Of a stretch of DNA of 64,000 bases, positions 1-7,499 are shown piece after piece. A program made the position numbers and the translations under genes. Below the pieces are notes generated by a model that did no database searches, was not told where the DNA came from, and saw only the letters and a program-made list of their open reading frames with translations. Every line of letters begins with the position of its first letter. Positions within the stretch are counted from its first letter, which is position 1. The DNA is from JBFLVU01 sp037444825. GTDB lineage: Bacteria > Acidobacteriota > UBA4820 > DSQY01. Location: positions 62,001 to 126,000 of the forward strand of contig JBBILR010000005.1 in NCBI GenBank assembly GCA_037444825.1, written 5' to 3'.

Positions 1-136
1 CGGCGATTTCCAGCGCGTTGCCGGCGGTGCGGAGCAGGAGGTTGGCCAGGATGGGGATGGTGGCCTTGGACTCCACGATCCCCTGCGCCAGCGTCAGTTC
101 GGAAAGGAGGCTCCGGGCTTCGATCTTCGTCTCCAT
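1..136 (-). CDS. dnaN: DNA polymerase III sliding clamp (beta subunit), N-terminal fragment
   Basis: Only the first 45 codons are in the window; the gene runs off the left edge. The beta clamp encircles DNA and holds the replicative polymerase on its template. The visible N-terminus reads METKIEARSLL, followed by TIPILANLLL, which matches the first strand and helix of beta clamps, where a T-P-I-L-x-N-L-L block is typical. The ATG at 136 follows an AGGGGAG ribosome site. It lies downstream of dnaA in the same direction, the classic dnaA-dnaN order near a replication origin. The identification is firm despite the short length because gene order and the conserved block agree. Confidence 0.9.
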   Translation of the reverse strand, partial: METKIEARSLLSELTLAQGIVESKATIPILANLLLRTAGNALEIA

Positions 137-344
137 TGGATATCTCCCCTTAGAGAGAGGCAGTAGCCGTAGTAGGGCCTGTGGATCTGTGGAAAAGTCT
201 CCCGGAGCCCGCCGGAGAGTACGCCGGGGCCGGGGGAAGACTGTGGAGGACGTTGTGCGCGGGATGGAAAAAAGCCTCTTTTCGGCCGCGCCGTTCTTTT
301 CCACAGCTTTTCCAGGGAGCCTTTTCCACCATCGGTCCCTTTCT
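137..344. other. dnaA-dnaN spacer with DnaA-box-like 9-mers; candidate part of oriC
   Basis: This 208-bp gene-free spacer holds several 9-mers close to the DnaA box TTATCCACA: TGTGGATCT at 180-188, TGTGGAAAA at 188-196, TTTTCCACA at 297-305 and TTTTCCACC at 322-330. A weaker TGTGGAGGA is at 242-250. The two best differ from consensus by one base. No clearly AT-rich unwinding element is visible. Together with the boxes just upstream of dnaA (1686-1718) this could be one half of a bipartite origin, or simply dnaN regulation. Origin function is inference. Confidence 0.5.
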
Positions 345-1682
345 TCAGCGGATGGACCGCATTAGGTTGTGGATCGTCTGTTGAAGGTGGGGGTCCTTCT
401 TCGCCTGCTCGTCGATTTTCCGGATGGCGTGAAGGACGGTGGTGTGGTGCTTCCCCCCGAACTTCCGTCCGATTTCCGGTAGGGAGAAGGCGGTGAGTTC
501 CTTGCAGAGGAACATGGCCACCTGACGCGGGAGGACGATGCTGGCCTTGTTGGTCCGGGCCTTCAGGTCCTGGACGCGCATCTTGTAGTAGGCCGCCACG
601 TGGCGCTGGATGGCCTCGATGGTGGGCGCCCGGCCGTCCTCCTTGAACAGGCTCTCGAAGGTCTCCCGGGCCAGGTCCACGGTGATGGGAAGGCCCTTGA
701 AGGAGGAGAAGGCGATGAGTCTCAGGAGGCACCCCTCCAGCTCGCGGATGTTGCTCTTGATGCGCCCGGCGATGAAGAGGGCCACGTCCTCCGGCAGGGA
801 GACCCGGTAGGCCTCGGCCTTCTTGTAGAGGATGGCCACCTTGGTTTCGAGCTCGGGGGGCTGGATGTCGGCGATGAGGCCCCATTCGAACCGCGAGCGA
901 AGCCGCTCCTCGATGCTGTGGAGGTCCCTCGGGGGGCAGTCCGAGGAGAGGACGATCTGGCGCTGGGCCTCGTGAAGGGCGTTGAAGGTGTGGAAGAGCT
1001 CCTCCTGCGTCCCCTCCTTGCCGGAGAGGAACTGGACGTCGTCGAGGAGGATCACGTCGGCCCGCCGGTAGCGTTCGCGGAACTCGTGCTGCTGCCGGTG
1101 GGTGATGGACGCGATCATCTCGTTCATGAACCGCTCGGTGGAGAGGTAGCAGACCTTCAGATCCGGGTTGTTGCGCTTGATCTCCGCGCCGATGGACTGC
1201 ATGAGGTGGGTCTTTCCGAGGCCCACGCCGCCGTAGATGTACAGGGGGTTGTAGGAACGGGAGGGGTTCTGGGCCACGGCGAGGCAGGCGGCGAAGGCGA
1301 AACGGTTGGAGGGCCCCACCACGAAGGTGTCGAAGCGGTACTGAGGGTTGAAGAGGGGGTCGGCGGAGGAGGGGGGTGGGGTTTTTTCCTTTCGGGATGG
1401 GGCCTTGGGGGCGGGCTCCGGCTGGAGGACCAGCTCCTCCCCGGCGCCGTCCTCGAAGGAGATGGCCAGGCCCGGGTGGCCGGCGTCCACGGCCGCCTCC
1501 TCCAGGATGCCCCGGTAATGGCTCTCCAGCCACTCCCGGAAGAGGGGGTTGGGGGTCAGCAGGACCACCTTCGACTCCTCCATCCGCAGGAGTTTGAGGG
1601 GCTTGAACCAGGAGGCGAAGGTGCTCTCCGGAACCCTCGACTTGACCTTCTCCAGGATTTGGGCCCACAGACGGTGGCTCAT
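345..1682 (-). CDS. dnaA: Chromosomal replication initiator protein DnaA
   Basis: DnaA binds 9-bp boxes, opens the origin as an ATP-bound oligomer and loads the helicase. The 445-residue length is usual. Domain I spans about residues 1-80 and a Pro/Lys-rich linker about 85-110. The AAA+ domain has Walker A GGVGLGKT at 151-158 and Walker B ILLDDVQFL near 211-219. The C-terminal DNA-binding domain carries the DnaA signature HHTTVLHA near 412-419. The ATG start has no obvious Shine-Dalgarno sequence; instead a perfect TTATNCACA box begins 4 bp upstream, so DnaA may repress its own gene. dnaN follows after 208 bp. The Ppx operon diverges from it. Confidence 0.97.
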   Translation of the reverse strand: MSHRLWAQILEKVKSRVPESTFASWFKPLKLLRMEESKVVLLTPNPLFREWLESHYRGILEEAAVDAGHPGLAISFEDGAGEELVLQPEPAPKAPSRKEKTPPPSSADPLFNPQYRFDTFVVGPSNRFAFAACLAVAQNPSRSYNPLYIYGGVGLGKTHLMQSIGAEIKRNNPDLKVCYLSTERFMNEMIASITHRQQHEFRERYRRADVILLDDVQFLSGKEGTQEELFHTFNALHEAQRQIVLSSDCPPRDLHSIEERLRSRFEWGLIADIQPPELETKVAILYKKAEAYRVSLPEDVALFIAGRIKSNIRELEGCLLRLIAFSSFKGLPITVDLARETFESLFKEDGRAPTIEAIQRHVAAYYKMRVQDLKARTNKASIVLPRQVAMFLCKELTAFSLPEIGRKFGGKHHTTVLHAIRKIDEQAKKDPHLQQTIHNLMRSIR

Positions 1683-1685
1683 GGT

Positions 1686-1718
1686 TTATTCACAGTCATT
1701 TCCACAGGGTGTGGATAT
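1686..1718. promoter_or_regulatory. Cluster of three DnaA boxes upstream of dnaA
   Basis: Three 9-mers lie within 33 bp just upstream of the dnaA start: TTATTCACA at 1686-1694 (fits TTATNCACA exactly), ATTTCCACA at 1698-1706 and TGTGGATAT at 1710-1718 (reverse orientation, one mismatch from TTATCCACA). Their position across the expected leader suggests autoregulation of dnaA and possibly one arm of oriC. The boxes are seen directly; the role is inferred. Confidence 0.7.
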
Positions 1719-1815
1719 TCCTTCCCTCGCCTCCGCACCAGTATGCCCCTCTTCGGGGGCGAAGGAAAGGGGGAACGCCGCCGCCGGCCAATTGCTTCGG
1801 AACGGAAAAGCCGTT

Positions 1816-3462
1816 ATGTTGAAAACGAAGCGCGGATGGGGCAAAAGGGCGGGGGAGGAAACCGTGGGCTCCAGTCCTCGAAAGAGAGCCGCCGGAGGGA
1901 GCGCCGCCAAGGCGCGAGGCGCGGAAGGCGCCGCTGCGGAGGCCTTCCGGTGCGCCGCCGTGGACGTGGGCTCCAACGCCATTCGCTTTCTCGCGGCCCA
2001 ATTTCCCTCCCCGGGCTCCTTCGCAGTACTGGATGCGGCCCGCAGCCCCGTGAGGCTGGGACACGGCGTCTTCGTGCGGGGGGAGCTGGACCCCCAGGCC
2101 ATCGCCCGGGCGGTGGAGGTCCTCCGGGAGTACCGGCTCCGGATGGATTCGCTGGGCATCGAGCATTACCGGGCCGTGGCCACCAGCGCCGTGCGGGAGA
2201 GCCGGAACGGGGACGCCTTCCTTGAAGAAGTGCAGGCGAGGGCCGGCATCCGCCTGGAACCCATCGGCGGGTCGGAGGAGGCCCGCCTGGTCTACCAGGC
2301 GGTGAAGAACCGGATGGAGATGGGGACCCGCCGCTGGCTCCTCGTGGACGTGGGCGGGGGAAGCGTGGAGGTGGCCCTGGCCCACCGGGCGGGAATTCTC
2401 TGGAGCGAGTCCCACACCATGGGCGCCGTGCGGCTCCTGGAGGAGCTGGCGGCCTCCGCCGAGGAGACGGGCCGCCTGTCGCGCCTCCTGTCGGAGTACG
2501 TGGGGACCCTGCGCCTGCACCGGGACCTTTCGGGAATGGACCTCGGCTGCATCGCCACCGGGGGAAACGCCGAGGCCCTGGCGGCCCTGGCCCTCCGCCC
2601 CGCCGAAAAGGGCGGTGTGGCGCGGATGGGGGTGGGGGTGCTGGAGCGGCTGGTCCGGCGCCTCATGGCCCTCGGGTACCGCGAGAGGGTGGAGACTCTG
2701 GGCCTGAGGGAGGACCGGGCGGACGTCATTCTGCCCGCCGCCCTGGTGTACCTGCGCCTGGCGAGGCTGGCCGGGGCCCGGGAGGTCCGCGTCCCCTTCG
2801 TAGGCCTCCGGGAGGGGGTGGTGCTGGAGCTGGCGGAGGCCCATGCGGGACGGGACGCCGGAGGGCGGAGCGAGGCCGCGGTGGAGGAGGCGGTCCTCCC
2901 CGTCGGGCGCAAGTTCGGCTTCGACGAGGGCCACGGCCTTCACGTGGCCCGCCTGGCCCTCTCCCTCTTCGACCAGACCCGGGACCTTCACCGCCTGGGC
3001 CTTTCCGAACGGGCCATCCTGCAGGCGGCGGCCCTTCTCCACGACGTGGGAACCTTCGTGAGCTACAACCGCCACCACAAGCACAGCCTCTACCTCATCG
3101 CCAACAGCGAGCTGGCGGGCTTCTCCCCCCGGGAGACCCTGGTGGTGGCCAACGTGGCGCGGTACCACCGGCGGAGCGCCCCCAAGCCCCAGCACGAGGC
3201 CTTCTCCGTCCTGGACCGGAGGGAGCGGCGCACCGTCCGGGTCTTGGCCTCCCTGCTGCGGCTGGCCGACGCGCTGGACCGGGAGCACCGCCAGCGGGTC
3301 CACCGGGTGGAGGTCTCCCGCCGGGGGGCTCGCCTGCGCCTCACCGTGGAGGGGGAGGGCGACCTCCTGCTGGAGGGCTGGTCCATGAAGCGGAAAGCCG
3401 ACCTGTTCCGGGAAACCTTCGGCGCCGAGGTGGAGGTTTCCGTGGCGGAGGGAAGCCCATGA
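1816..3462 (+). CDS. ppx: Ppx/GppA phosphatase with C-terminal HD domain
   Basis: Exopolyphosphatase/guanosine pentaphosphate phosphatase family; these actin-fold enzymes remove terminal phosphate from inorganic polyphosphate or pppGpp. The ASKHA phosphate-binding motifs are present: DVGSN at about residues 50-54 and VDVGGGSVE near 177-185, plus an ATGGNAE loop. An HD-type domain follows, with LLHDVG near residue 408 and HHKHS soon after, giving the long Ppx architecture of about 500 residues. The ATG at 1816 adds a basic, Ala-rich N-terminal tail of some 45 residues; the ribosome site is weak and a later GTG (for example 1866) is possible. The stop overlaps the next gene by ATGA. Placement with CYTH-CHAD and kinase-like genes favours a polyphosphate role over ppGpp. 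Confidence 0.88.
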   Translation: MLKTKRGWGKRAGEETVGSSPRKRAAGGSAAKARGAEGAAAEAFRCAAVDVGSNAIRFLAAQFPSPGSFAVLDAARSPVRLGHGVFVRGELDPQAIARAVEVLREYRLRMDSLGIEHYRAVATSAVRESRNGDAFLEEVQARAGIRLEPIGGSEEARLVYQAVKNRMEMGTRRWLLVDVGGGSVEVALAHRAGILWSESHTMGAVRLLEELAASAEETGRLSRLLSEYVGTLRLHRDLSGMDLGCIATGGNAEALAALALRPAEKGGVARMGVGVLERLVRRLMALGYRERVETLGLREDRADVILPAALVYLRLARLAGAREVRVPFVGLREGVVLELAEAHAGRDAGGRSEAAVEEAVLPVGRKFGFDEGHGLHVARLALSLFDQTRDLHRLGLSERAILQAAALLHDVGTFVSYNRHHKHSLYLIANSELAGFSPRETLVVANVARYHRRSAPKPQHEAFSVLDRRERRTVRVLASLLRLADALDREHRQRVHRVEVSRRGARLRLTVEGEGDLLLEGWSMKRKADLFRETFGAEVEVSVAEGSP

Positions 3463-4145
3463 GCGGGAGCGCGGAGCGCCCCTACCCCGGCCGGCTCATC
3501 GCCGTGGAGGGGCTGGACGGGTCGGGCAAGTCCACCCAGATCCACCTTCTCCACCGGTGGTTGCGGGCCCGCGGGTACCGGGTCTTTTTCTCCGAGTGGA
3601 ATTCGTCGGTCCTGGTTCGGGAGGCCACGCGAAAGGGGAAGAAGCGGCAGCTGCTCACCCCCACCACCTTCAGCCTCATCCACGCCACCGACTTCGCCGA
3701 CCGCTACGAGCGTCAGATTCTCCCCCTGTTGCGGGCCGGGTACCTGGTCCTCTGCGACCGCTACGTCTACACCTCCTTCGCCCGGGACGCGGTGCGGGGA
3801 TGCGACGGCGGCTGGCTCCGCAGGCTGTACAGCTTCGCGGTTCCGCCCGACGTGGTCTTCTTCTTCCGCCTTCCCCTGGAAACGGCCCTGGGGCGGATCC
3901 TGGAGGGGAGGCCCAAACTCAAGTACTTCGAGGCGGGGATGGACCTGGGCCTCCACCCCGACCCCCAGGAGAGCTTCCGCATCTTCCAGGGTCGGGTCCT
4001 GGAGCAGTACCTCGCCATGGTGCCGGAGTTCGGCTTCACCGAGGTGGACGCCACGCTTCCCGTCCACGTCCAGCAGAAGGCGGTGCGAAGAATCCTCTCG
4101 GAAAAGGTGGACCTGGCCTTCTTTCACAAGAGGTACACCCCATGA
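3459..4145 (+). CDS. Thymidylate-kinase-like P-loop kinase (first of a pair)
   Basis: A 228-residue member of the thymidylate kinase fold. It has P-loop GLDGSGKST at residues 18-26, a CDRYVYTS segment matching the DR(Y/H) nucleotide-binding motif near residue 105, and a C-terminal helical half. The expected Arg-rich lid is replaced by a segment ending KYFEAGMDLGL, shared with the next gene. Authentic dTMP kinase would phosphorylate dTMP to dTDP. The operon (Ppx upstream, CYTH-CHAD downstream) and the unusual lid raise the alternative that it acts on another nucleotide, or on polyphosphate, since PPK2 kinases share this fold superfamily. It is joined by ATGA overlaps to both neighbours. Fold confident, substrate not. 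Confidence 0.8.
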   Translation: MSGSAERPYPGRLIAVEGLDGSGKSTQIHLLHRWLRARGYRVFFSEWNSSVLVREATRKGKKRQLLTPTTFSLIHATDFADRYERQILPLLRAGYLVLCDRYVYTSFARDAVRGCDGGWLRRLYSFAVPPDVVFFFRLPLETALGRILEGRPKLKYFEAGMDLGLHPDPQESFRIFQGRVLEQYLAMVPEFGFTEVDATLPVHVQQKAVRRILSEKVDLAFFHKRYTP

Positions 4146-4840
4146 GCGGAAAGCGGTGCTACAGCCACCCCCCGGCTGGGGTGGACCTCGCCAAGCTCTC
4201 CGGGTGGCTGGTGGTGGTGGAGGGGCCCGACTCCTCCGGCCGCTCCACCCACGTCTCGCTCCTCTCCCAGTGGCTGGAGGAGCAGGGGTACGCCGTGGCC
4301 CAGGTGGGGCTCAAGCGCTCCACCCTCGTGGGGCCGGAGCTGGACCGGGCGAAGCAGGGCAACGTCCTGAGCCCCCGGACCATGAGCCTCTTCTACGCCA
4401 CCGACTTCTACGACCAGCTGGAGAACATCATCTTCCCCTCCCTGCGGGCGGGCTTCGTGGTCCTGGCCGACCGGTACATCTACACCCTCATGGTCCGGGA
4501 CCTGGTGCGGGGCGCCGATCCGGAGTGGCTCCGCTCCCTCTACGGCATGGCCCTCGTCCCCGACGCGGTCTTCTTCCTCTCCGTCTCCATGACCACCCTC
4601 GTGGAACGCACCTTCGAGTCGAGGGACCAGTTGGACTACTGGGAGTCGGGGATGGACCTGGGTTTGGGAAGGGACTGGTTCCAGAGCTTTCTCGTGTACC
4701 AGCGCCGGATCCGCCGCGAGTTTCAGCGGCTGGCCGGCCCCTTCGGCTTTACGGTCATCAACGGAAACCGCACCGCCGCCGCCATCCACCGGGACCTGGT
4801 GGAGGGGGTGCGGCGGATCCTGGCCGACGGACGGGGGTGA
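4142..4840 (+). CDS. Thymidylate-kinase-like protein with an altered P-loop (second of a pair)
   Basis: A 232-residue paralogue of the preceding protein, with the same YWESGMDLGL lid region and a matching ADRYIYT motif. The P-loop reads GPDSSGRST (residues 28-36): the invariant lysine is arginine (Arg34, codon CGC). In P-loop kinases that lysine binds the beta/gamma phosphates, so activity should be weakened or changed. It may be a regulatory partner in a heterodimer with the intact copy, or a kinase adapted to another phosphate donor. It starts with an ATGA overlap, so translational coupling and matched output are likely. The substitution is read directly; the partner role is inference. Confidence 0.78.
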   Translation: MSGKRCYSHPPAGVDLAKLSGWLVVVEGPDSSGRSTHVSLLSQWLEEQGYAVAQVGLKRSTLVGPELDRAKQGNVLSPRTMSLFYATDFYDQLENIIFPSLRAGFVVLADRYIYTLMVRDLVRGADPEWLRSLYGMALVPDAVFFLSVSMTTLVERTFESRDQLDYWESGMDLGLGRDWFQSFLVYQRRIRREFQRLAGPFGFTVINGNRTAAAIHRDLVEGVRRILADGRG

Positions 4841-4844
4841 CGCC

Positions 4845-5213
4845 ATGGCCGGTCCTGGGGAACGGAAGATGCGGACGGACGGAAAGACGCCGGAGCGCCG
4901 GAAGTCCAAAAAGGGGGCGGTGAAACGGGAGGAGGCCCTGGCCCTGGCCGCGGAGGTGGAGCGGGCCCGCCTCCTCGTTCGGGAGGTGGGGGAGGCGGTC
5001 CTGGCCCGCCTGGAGGGCCGGGCGGCCGTCCTTCACCAGGCGCTCACGGGAGAGGGGCTTCCGGAGGCGCCGGCCCTTCCGCGGGCGGAGCGGCTCCGGC
5101 ACCTCCGCCAGGCGGCCGCCGGCCTCAAGGTGAAACCGGCCAAGGGGCGGGTAAAGGACCTGGCCCGCCTGGAGGCGCTCTTCGACGCCCTGGAGGAGGT
5201 CCTGTCGCCGTGA
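4845..5213 (+). CDS. Small helical basic protein of unknown function
   Basis: A 122-residue protein I do not recognise. The first 25 residues are strongly basic (RRKSKKGAVKR); the rest looks like three or four amphipathic helices rich in Ala, Leu, Arg and Glu. A KVKPAKGRVKDLARLE segment lies near the end. There is no signal peptide, Cys pair or nucleotide motif. The start lies 4 bp after the previous stop and the end overlaps the next gene through GTGA, so it is a true operon member. Its basic helices, between kinase-like and CYTH-CHAD genes, would suit binding a polyanion such as polyphosphate; that is a guess from context. Confidence 0.6.
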   Translation: MAGPGERKMRTDGKTPERRKSKKGAVKREEALALAAEVERARLLVREVGEAVLARLEGRAAVLHQALTGEGLPEAPALPRAERLRHLRQAAAGLKVKPAKGRVKDLARLEALFDALEEVLSP

Positions 5214-5944
5214 GGGTCCTGTTCCTCTCCGACGTCCACGCCAACTTCCCGGCCCTGTGGCGGGCCCTCGAAGCCGCCAGGCGGCGCCTGGCGGATCGGG
5301 TGGTCTGCGCCGGGGACCTCGTCGGCTTCGGCCCCCACCCCGTGGAGGTGCTGAGGCTCCTTCGGGAGCGGGACGTTCTCTGCGTCCGGGGCAACGTGGA
5401 GCGGAAGGTCCTCGGCCTCCTCTCCGAAAGCCCGAGGAGGCTCCGGAAGCTCCTTCCGAAGAAGAACCTCGGTCCCCTGGCGTGGACGGCGCTCCAGCTC
5501 GGGGAGGAGGAGCGGCGCTTTCTGGAAGGCCTCCCCGAGCGGCTGGAACTGGAGCTGGAAGGGGTCCGGGTCCTGGTGGTCCACGGGAGCCCCCGGAAGG
5601 ACACCGACTACCTCTTCCCCAGCCTCACCCGGGCCGCGCTGGTTTCCCGGCTGGGGCAGGACCGCCCCGGCCTCCTGGTCTGCGGCCACTCCCACATCCC
5701 CTTCGCCCGGCGGGTGGGCGGGGTGCTGGTGGTGAACTGCGGGTCGGCGGGGAAGCCGGTGGACGGCGACCCGCGGGGCTCCTACGCCGTGGCCGACCTT
5801 TCGAGGGGGCGGGCCCGGGCGCGGATCGTCCGCTTCGCCTACCCGGTGGAGCGCGTGGTGAGGGACCTTCGGGAACGGCGGGCGGGGGCCCGGGGGGTGG
5901 ATGCCTTCGCCGAGGGCCGGAAAGCCTCCGATGACGACCCCTGA
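5210..5944 (+). CDS. Calcineurin-like metallophosphoesterase (YfcE/MJ0936-type)
   Basis: A 244-residue dimetal phosphoesterase. The metal-binding series is complete and in order: SDVHAN at residues 7-12, GDLVGFGP, GNVER, HGSPRKD and GHSHIPF. Family members are phosphodiesterases or protein/nucleotide phosphatases in the cytoplasm; the true substrate cannot be read from sequence. The GTG start overlaps the previous stop (GTGA), and the 3' end overlaps the CYTH-CHAD gene. Co-transcription with Ppx and CYTH-CHAD suggests a phosphate-ester or polyphosphate-linked role. The 30-residue Arg-rich C-terminal tail is not part of the core fold. Confidence 0.82.
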   Translation: MRVLFLSDVHANFPALWRALEAARRRLADRVVCAGDLVGFGPHPVEVLRLLRERDVLCVRGNVERKVLGLLSESPRRLRKLLPKKNLGPLAWTALQLGEEERRFLEGLPERLELELEGVRVLVVHGSPRKDTDYLFPSLTRAALVSRLGQDRPGLLVCGHSHIPFARRVGGVLVVNCGSAGKPVDGDPRGSYAVADLSRGRARARIVRFAYPVERVVRDLRERRAGARGVDAFAEGRKASDDDP

Positions 5945-7490
5945 GCCGCCGGTCCTTCTCTTCGAGCTGGGCCGGACCGGCTGGAGACGGGCCCGCAAGC
6001 ACCTCGCCGCCGCCGGGTACCAGCTCTCGCCGGCGGGCCCCAGGGCGGGCCGGGCGGTCTTCTGGGACACGCCGGACGGACGGCTGGACCGCCGGGGCCA
6101 CCGCCTGCTCCTGTGGGAGGACCGCACCTCGTGGCGCCTTCTGCTGGTCCACCCCTCCGGCGTGGAGGAGGAACTCCTCCACGGCCCCGGCAGGGCCGCC
6201 ATGGGTCCGGTGCTGGCCCCCTCCTCCTGGGAATCCCTCGGGGAGAGGGCCGCCCTCCTCCCGGAGAAACCTCTCGTCCCCACGGGGGAGGCCTACGTCC
6301 GCCGCCGCGCCTTCACCCTCCTCACCCCCTCCGGAACGGTCCTCCTCGCGGAGGTCCAGGCCTGCGTGCCCCCGGAAAAAGGAAGGGCCCCGGCGCTCCT
6401 CAGGGTGGGGGCGGGTACCGGAGGCGGGGGCGCGAGCCTCGGCCACCTGGAGGTTCTGCTCCGGGACCGCGCGGGCCTCTCTCTGGCGTCGGGGGACCTG
6501 GCTCACCTAATCCTACCGCGGGAAGGGCAGGATCCCGCCTTCCGGGCCGGCATGGAGGCCGCGTTGCGGCCGGACGAGCCCCTGGGGGCCGCCGGCCGGC
6601 GCCTCCTGGGACGGCAGCTGTTCCGCTTCGAGGCGCACCTGCCCTGGGCCCTTCGGGACCTCCACCCGGAGTTCGTCCACGACGCGCGGGTGGCCGTCCG
6701 GCGCGCCCGGACCCTCCTCCGCCTGGCCGGGCCGGCCTTGGGACCCAAGAGGGCCGAGTCCTTGCGCGGGGAACTCCGGTGGGCCGCCGCTCTCCTGGGG
6801 GAGGTGCGGGACCTGGACGTCTTTCTGGAGGTCCTGGAGCGGTACCTCTCTGCACTGCCCCCGGGCGTGCCCGTTCCTCAAACCCTCGTGGAGCGGCTGG
6901 CGGAGGACCGGCGTGCCGCCCTCGCGGCGTTGCGGGAAGGCTTTTCGGGAAGGCGCCTTCAGCGGCTCCTCGCGAGGCTCCGCCGGCTGGTCCAGTCGCC
7001 CCCGCCCCGAAGGCGCCGCGGAGCGTCGGCGGAAAGGGCCGGGGATGCGGCCCGCCGCATCGCGGGGCGCCAGGTCCGAAAGGCCCTGAAGGCGGCGGAC
7101 TCCCTGGGCCCCTCCCCGTCCCCCGAGGCCCTCCACCGCCTCCGGATCCTCTTCAAGCGGGCCCGGTACGCCCTGGAGTTCTTCCGGGAGGTCCTGCCGG
7201 AGGAGGCGGCGGAGTGCATCGAGGCGGCCGTGGCCCTCCAGGAGCTTTTGGGAACCCACCAGGACGCGGTGGTGGCCGTTGGCCGCCTGCGGGAGGCCGC
7301 CGGGCGCTCCGCCCTTCCCCCGGGGGAGCTGTTGGCCTCGGGGGTCCTTCTCCAGCGCTTCTGGCAGTCGGCCGACGCCGCCCGGGAGGACCTGAAGGAG
7401 GGGCTCCGGCGCTTCCGAAGGGCGTGGCGCGCCCTTCGCCGCCGGCTTCGGAGCCCTTCGCCCGAAACCTCGAGGCCCCTCGATCCGTAA
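5931..7490 (+). CDS. CYTH-CHAD domain protein (polyphosphate-associated)
   Basis: A 519-residue protein with an N-terminal CYTH-like tunnel domain (about residues 5-190; the segment FWDTPDGRLDRRG fits the family's YFDTpdgrL motif) and a C-terminal CHAD domain (about 230-515) with two characteristic His/Arg helices, VHDARVAVRRAR and LHRLRILFKRARY. CHAD domains bind inorganic polyphosphate; CYTH domains hydrolyse or bind triphosphates. The usual ExExK signature near the N-terminus is degenerate here (LLFELGRTGW), so hydrolysis is doubtful and binding more likely. The ATG at 5931 overlaps the phosphoesterase gene by 14 bp. It closes the Ppx-kinase-phosphoesterase set. Confidence 0.85.
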   Translation: MTTPEPPVLLFELGRTGWRRARKHLAAAGYQLSPAGPRAGRAVFWDTPDGRLDRRGHRLLLWEDRTSWRLLLVHPSGVEEELLHGPGRAAMGPVLAPSSWESLGERAALLPEKPLVPTGEAYVRRRAFTLLTPSGTVLLAEVQACVPPEKGRAPALLRVGAGTGGGGASLGHLEVLLRDRAGLSLASGDLAHLILPREGQDPAFRAGMEAALRPDEPLGAAGRRLLGRQLFRFEAHLPWALRDLHPEFVHDARVAVRRARTLLRLAGPALGPKRAESLRGELRWAAALLGEVRDLDVFLEVLERYLSALPPGVPVPQTLVERLAEDRRAALAALREGFSGRRLQRLLARLRRLVQSPPPRRRRGASAERAGDAARRIAGRQVRKALKAADSLGPSPSPEALHRLRILFKRARYALEFFREVLPEEAAECIEAAVALQELLGTHQDAVVAVGRLREAAGRSALPPGELLASGVLLQRFWQSADAAREDLKEGLRRFRRAWRALRRRLRSPSPETSRPLDP

Positions 7491-7499
7491 GGAGGGACC

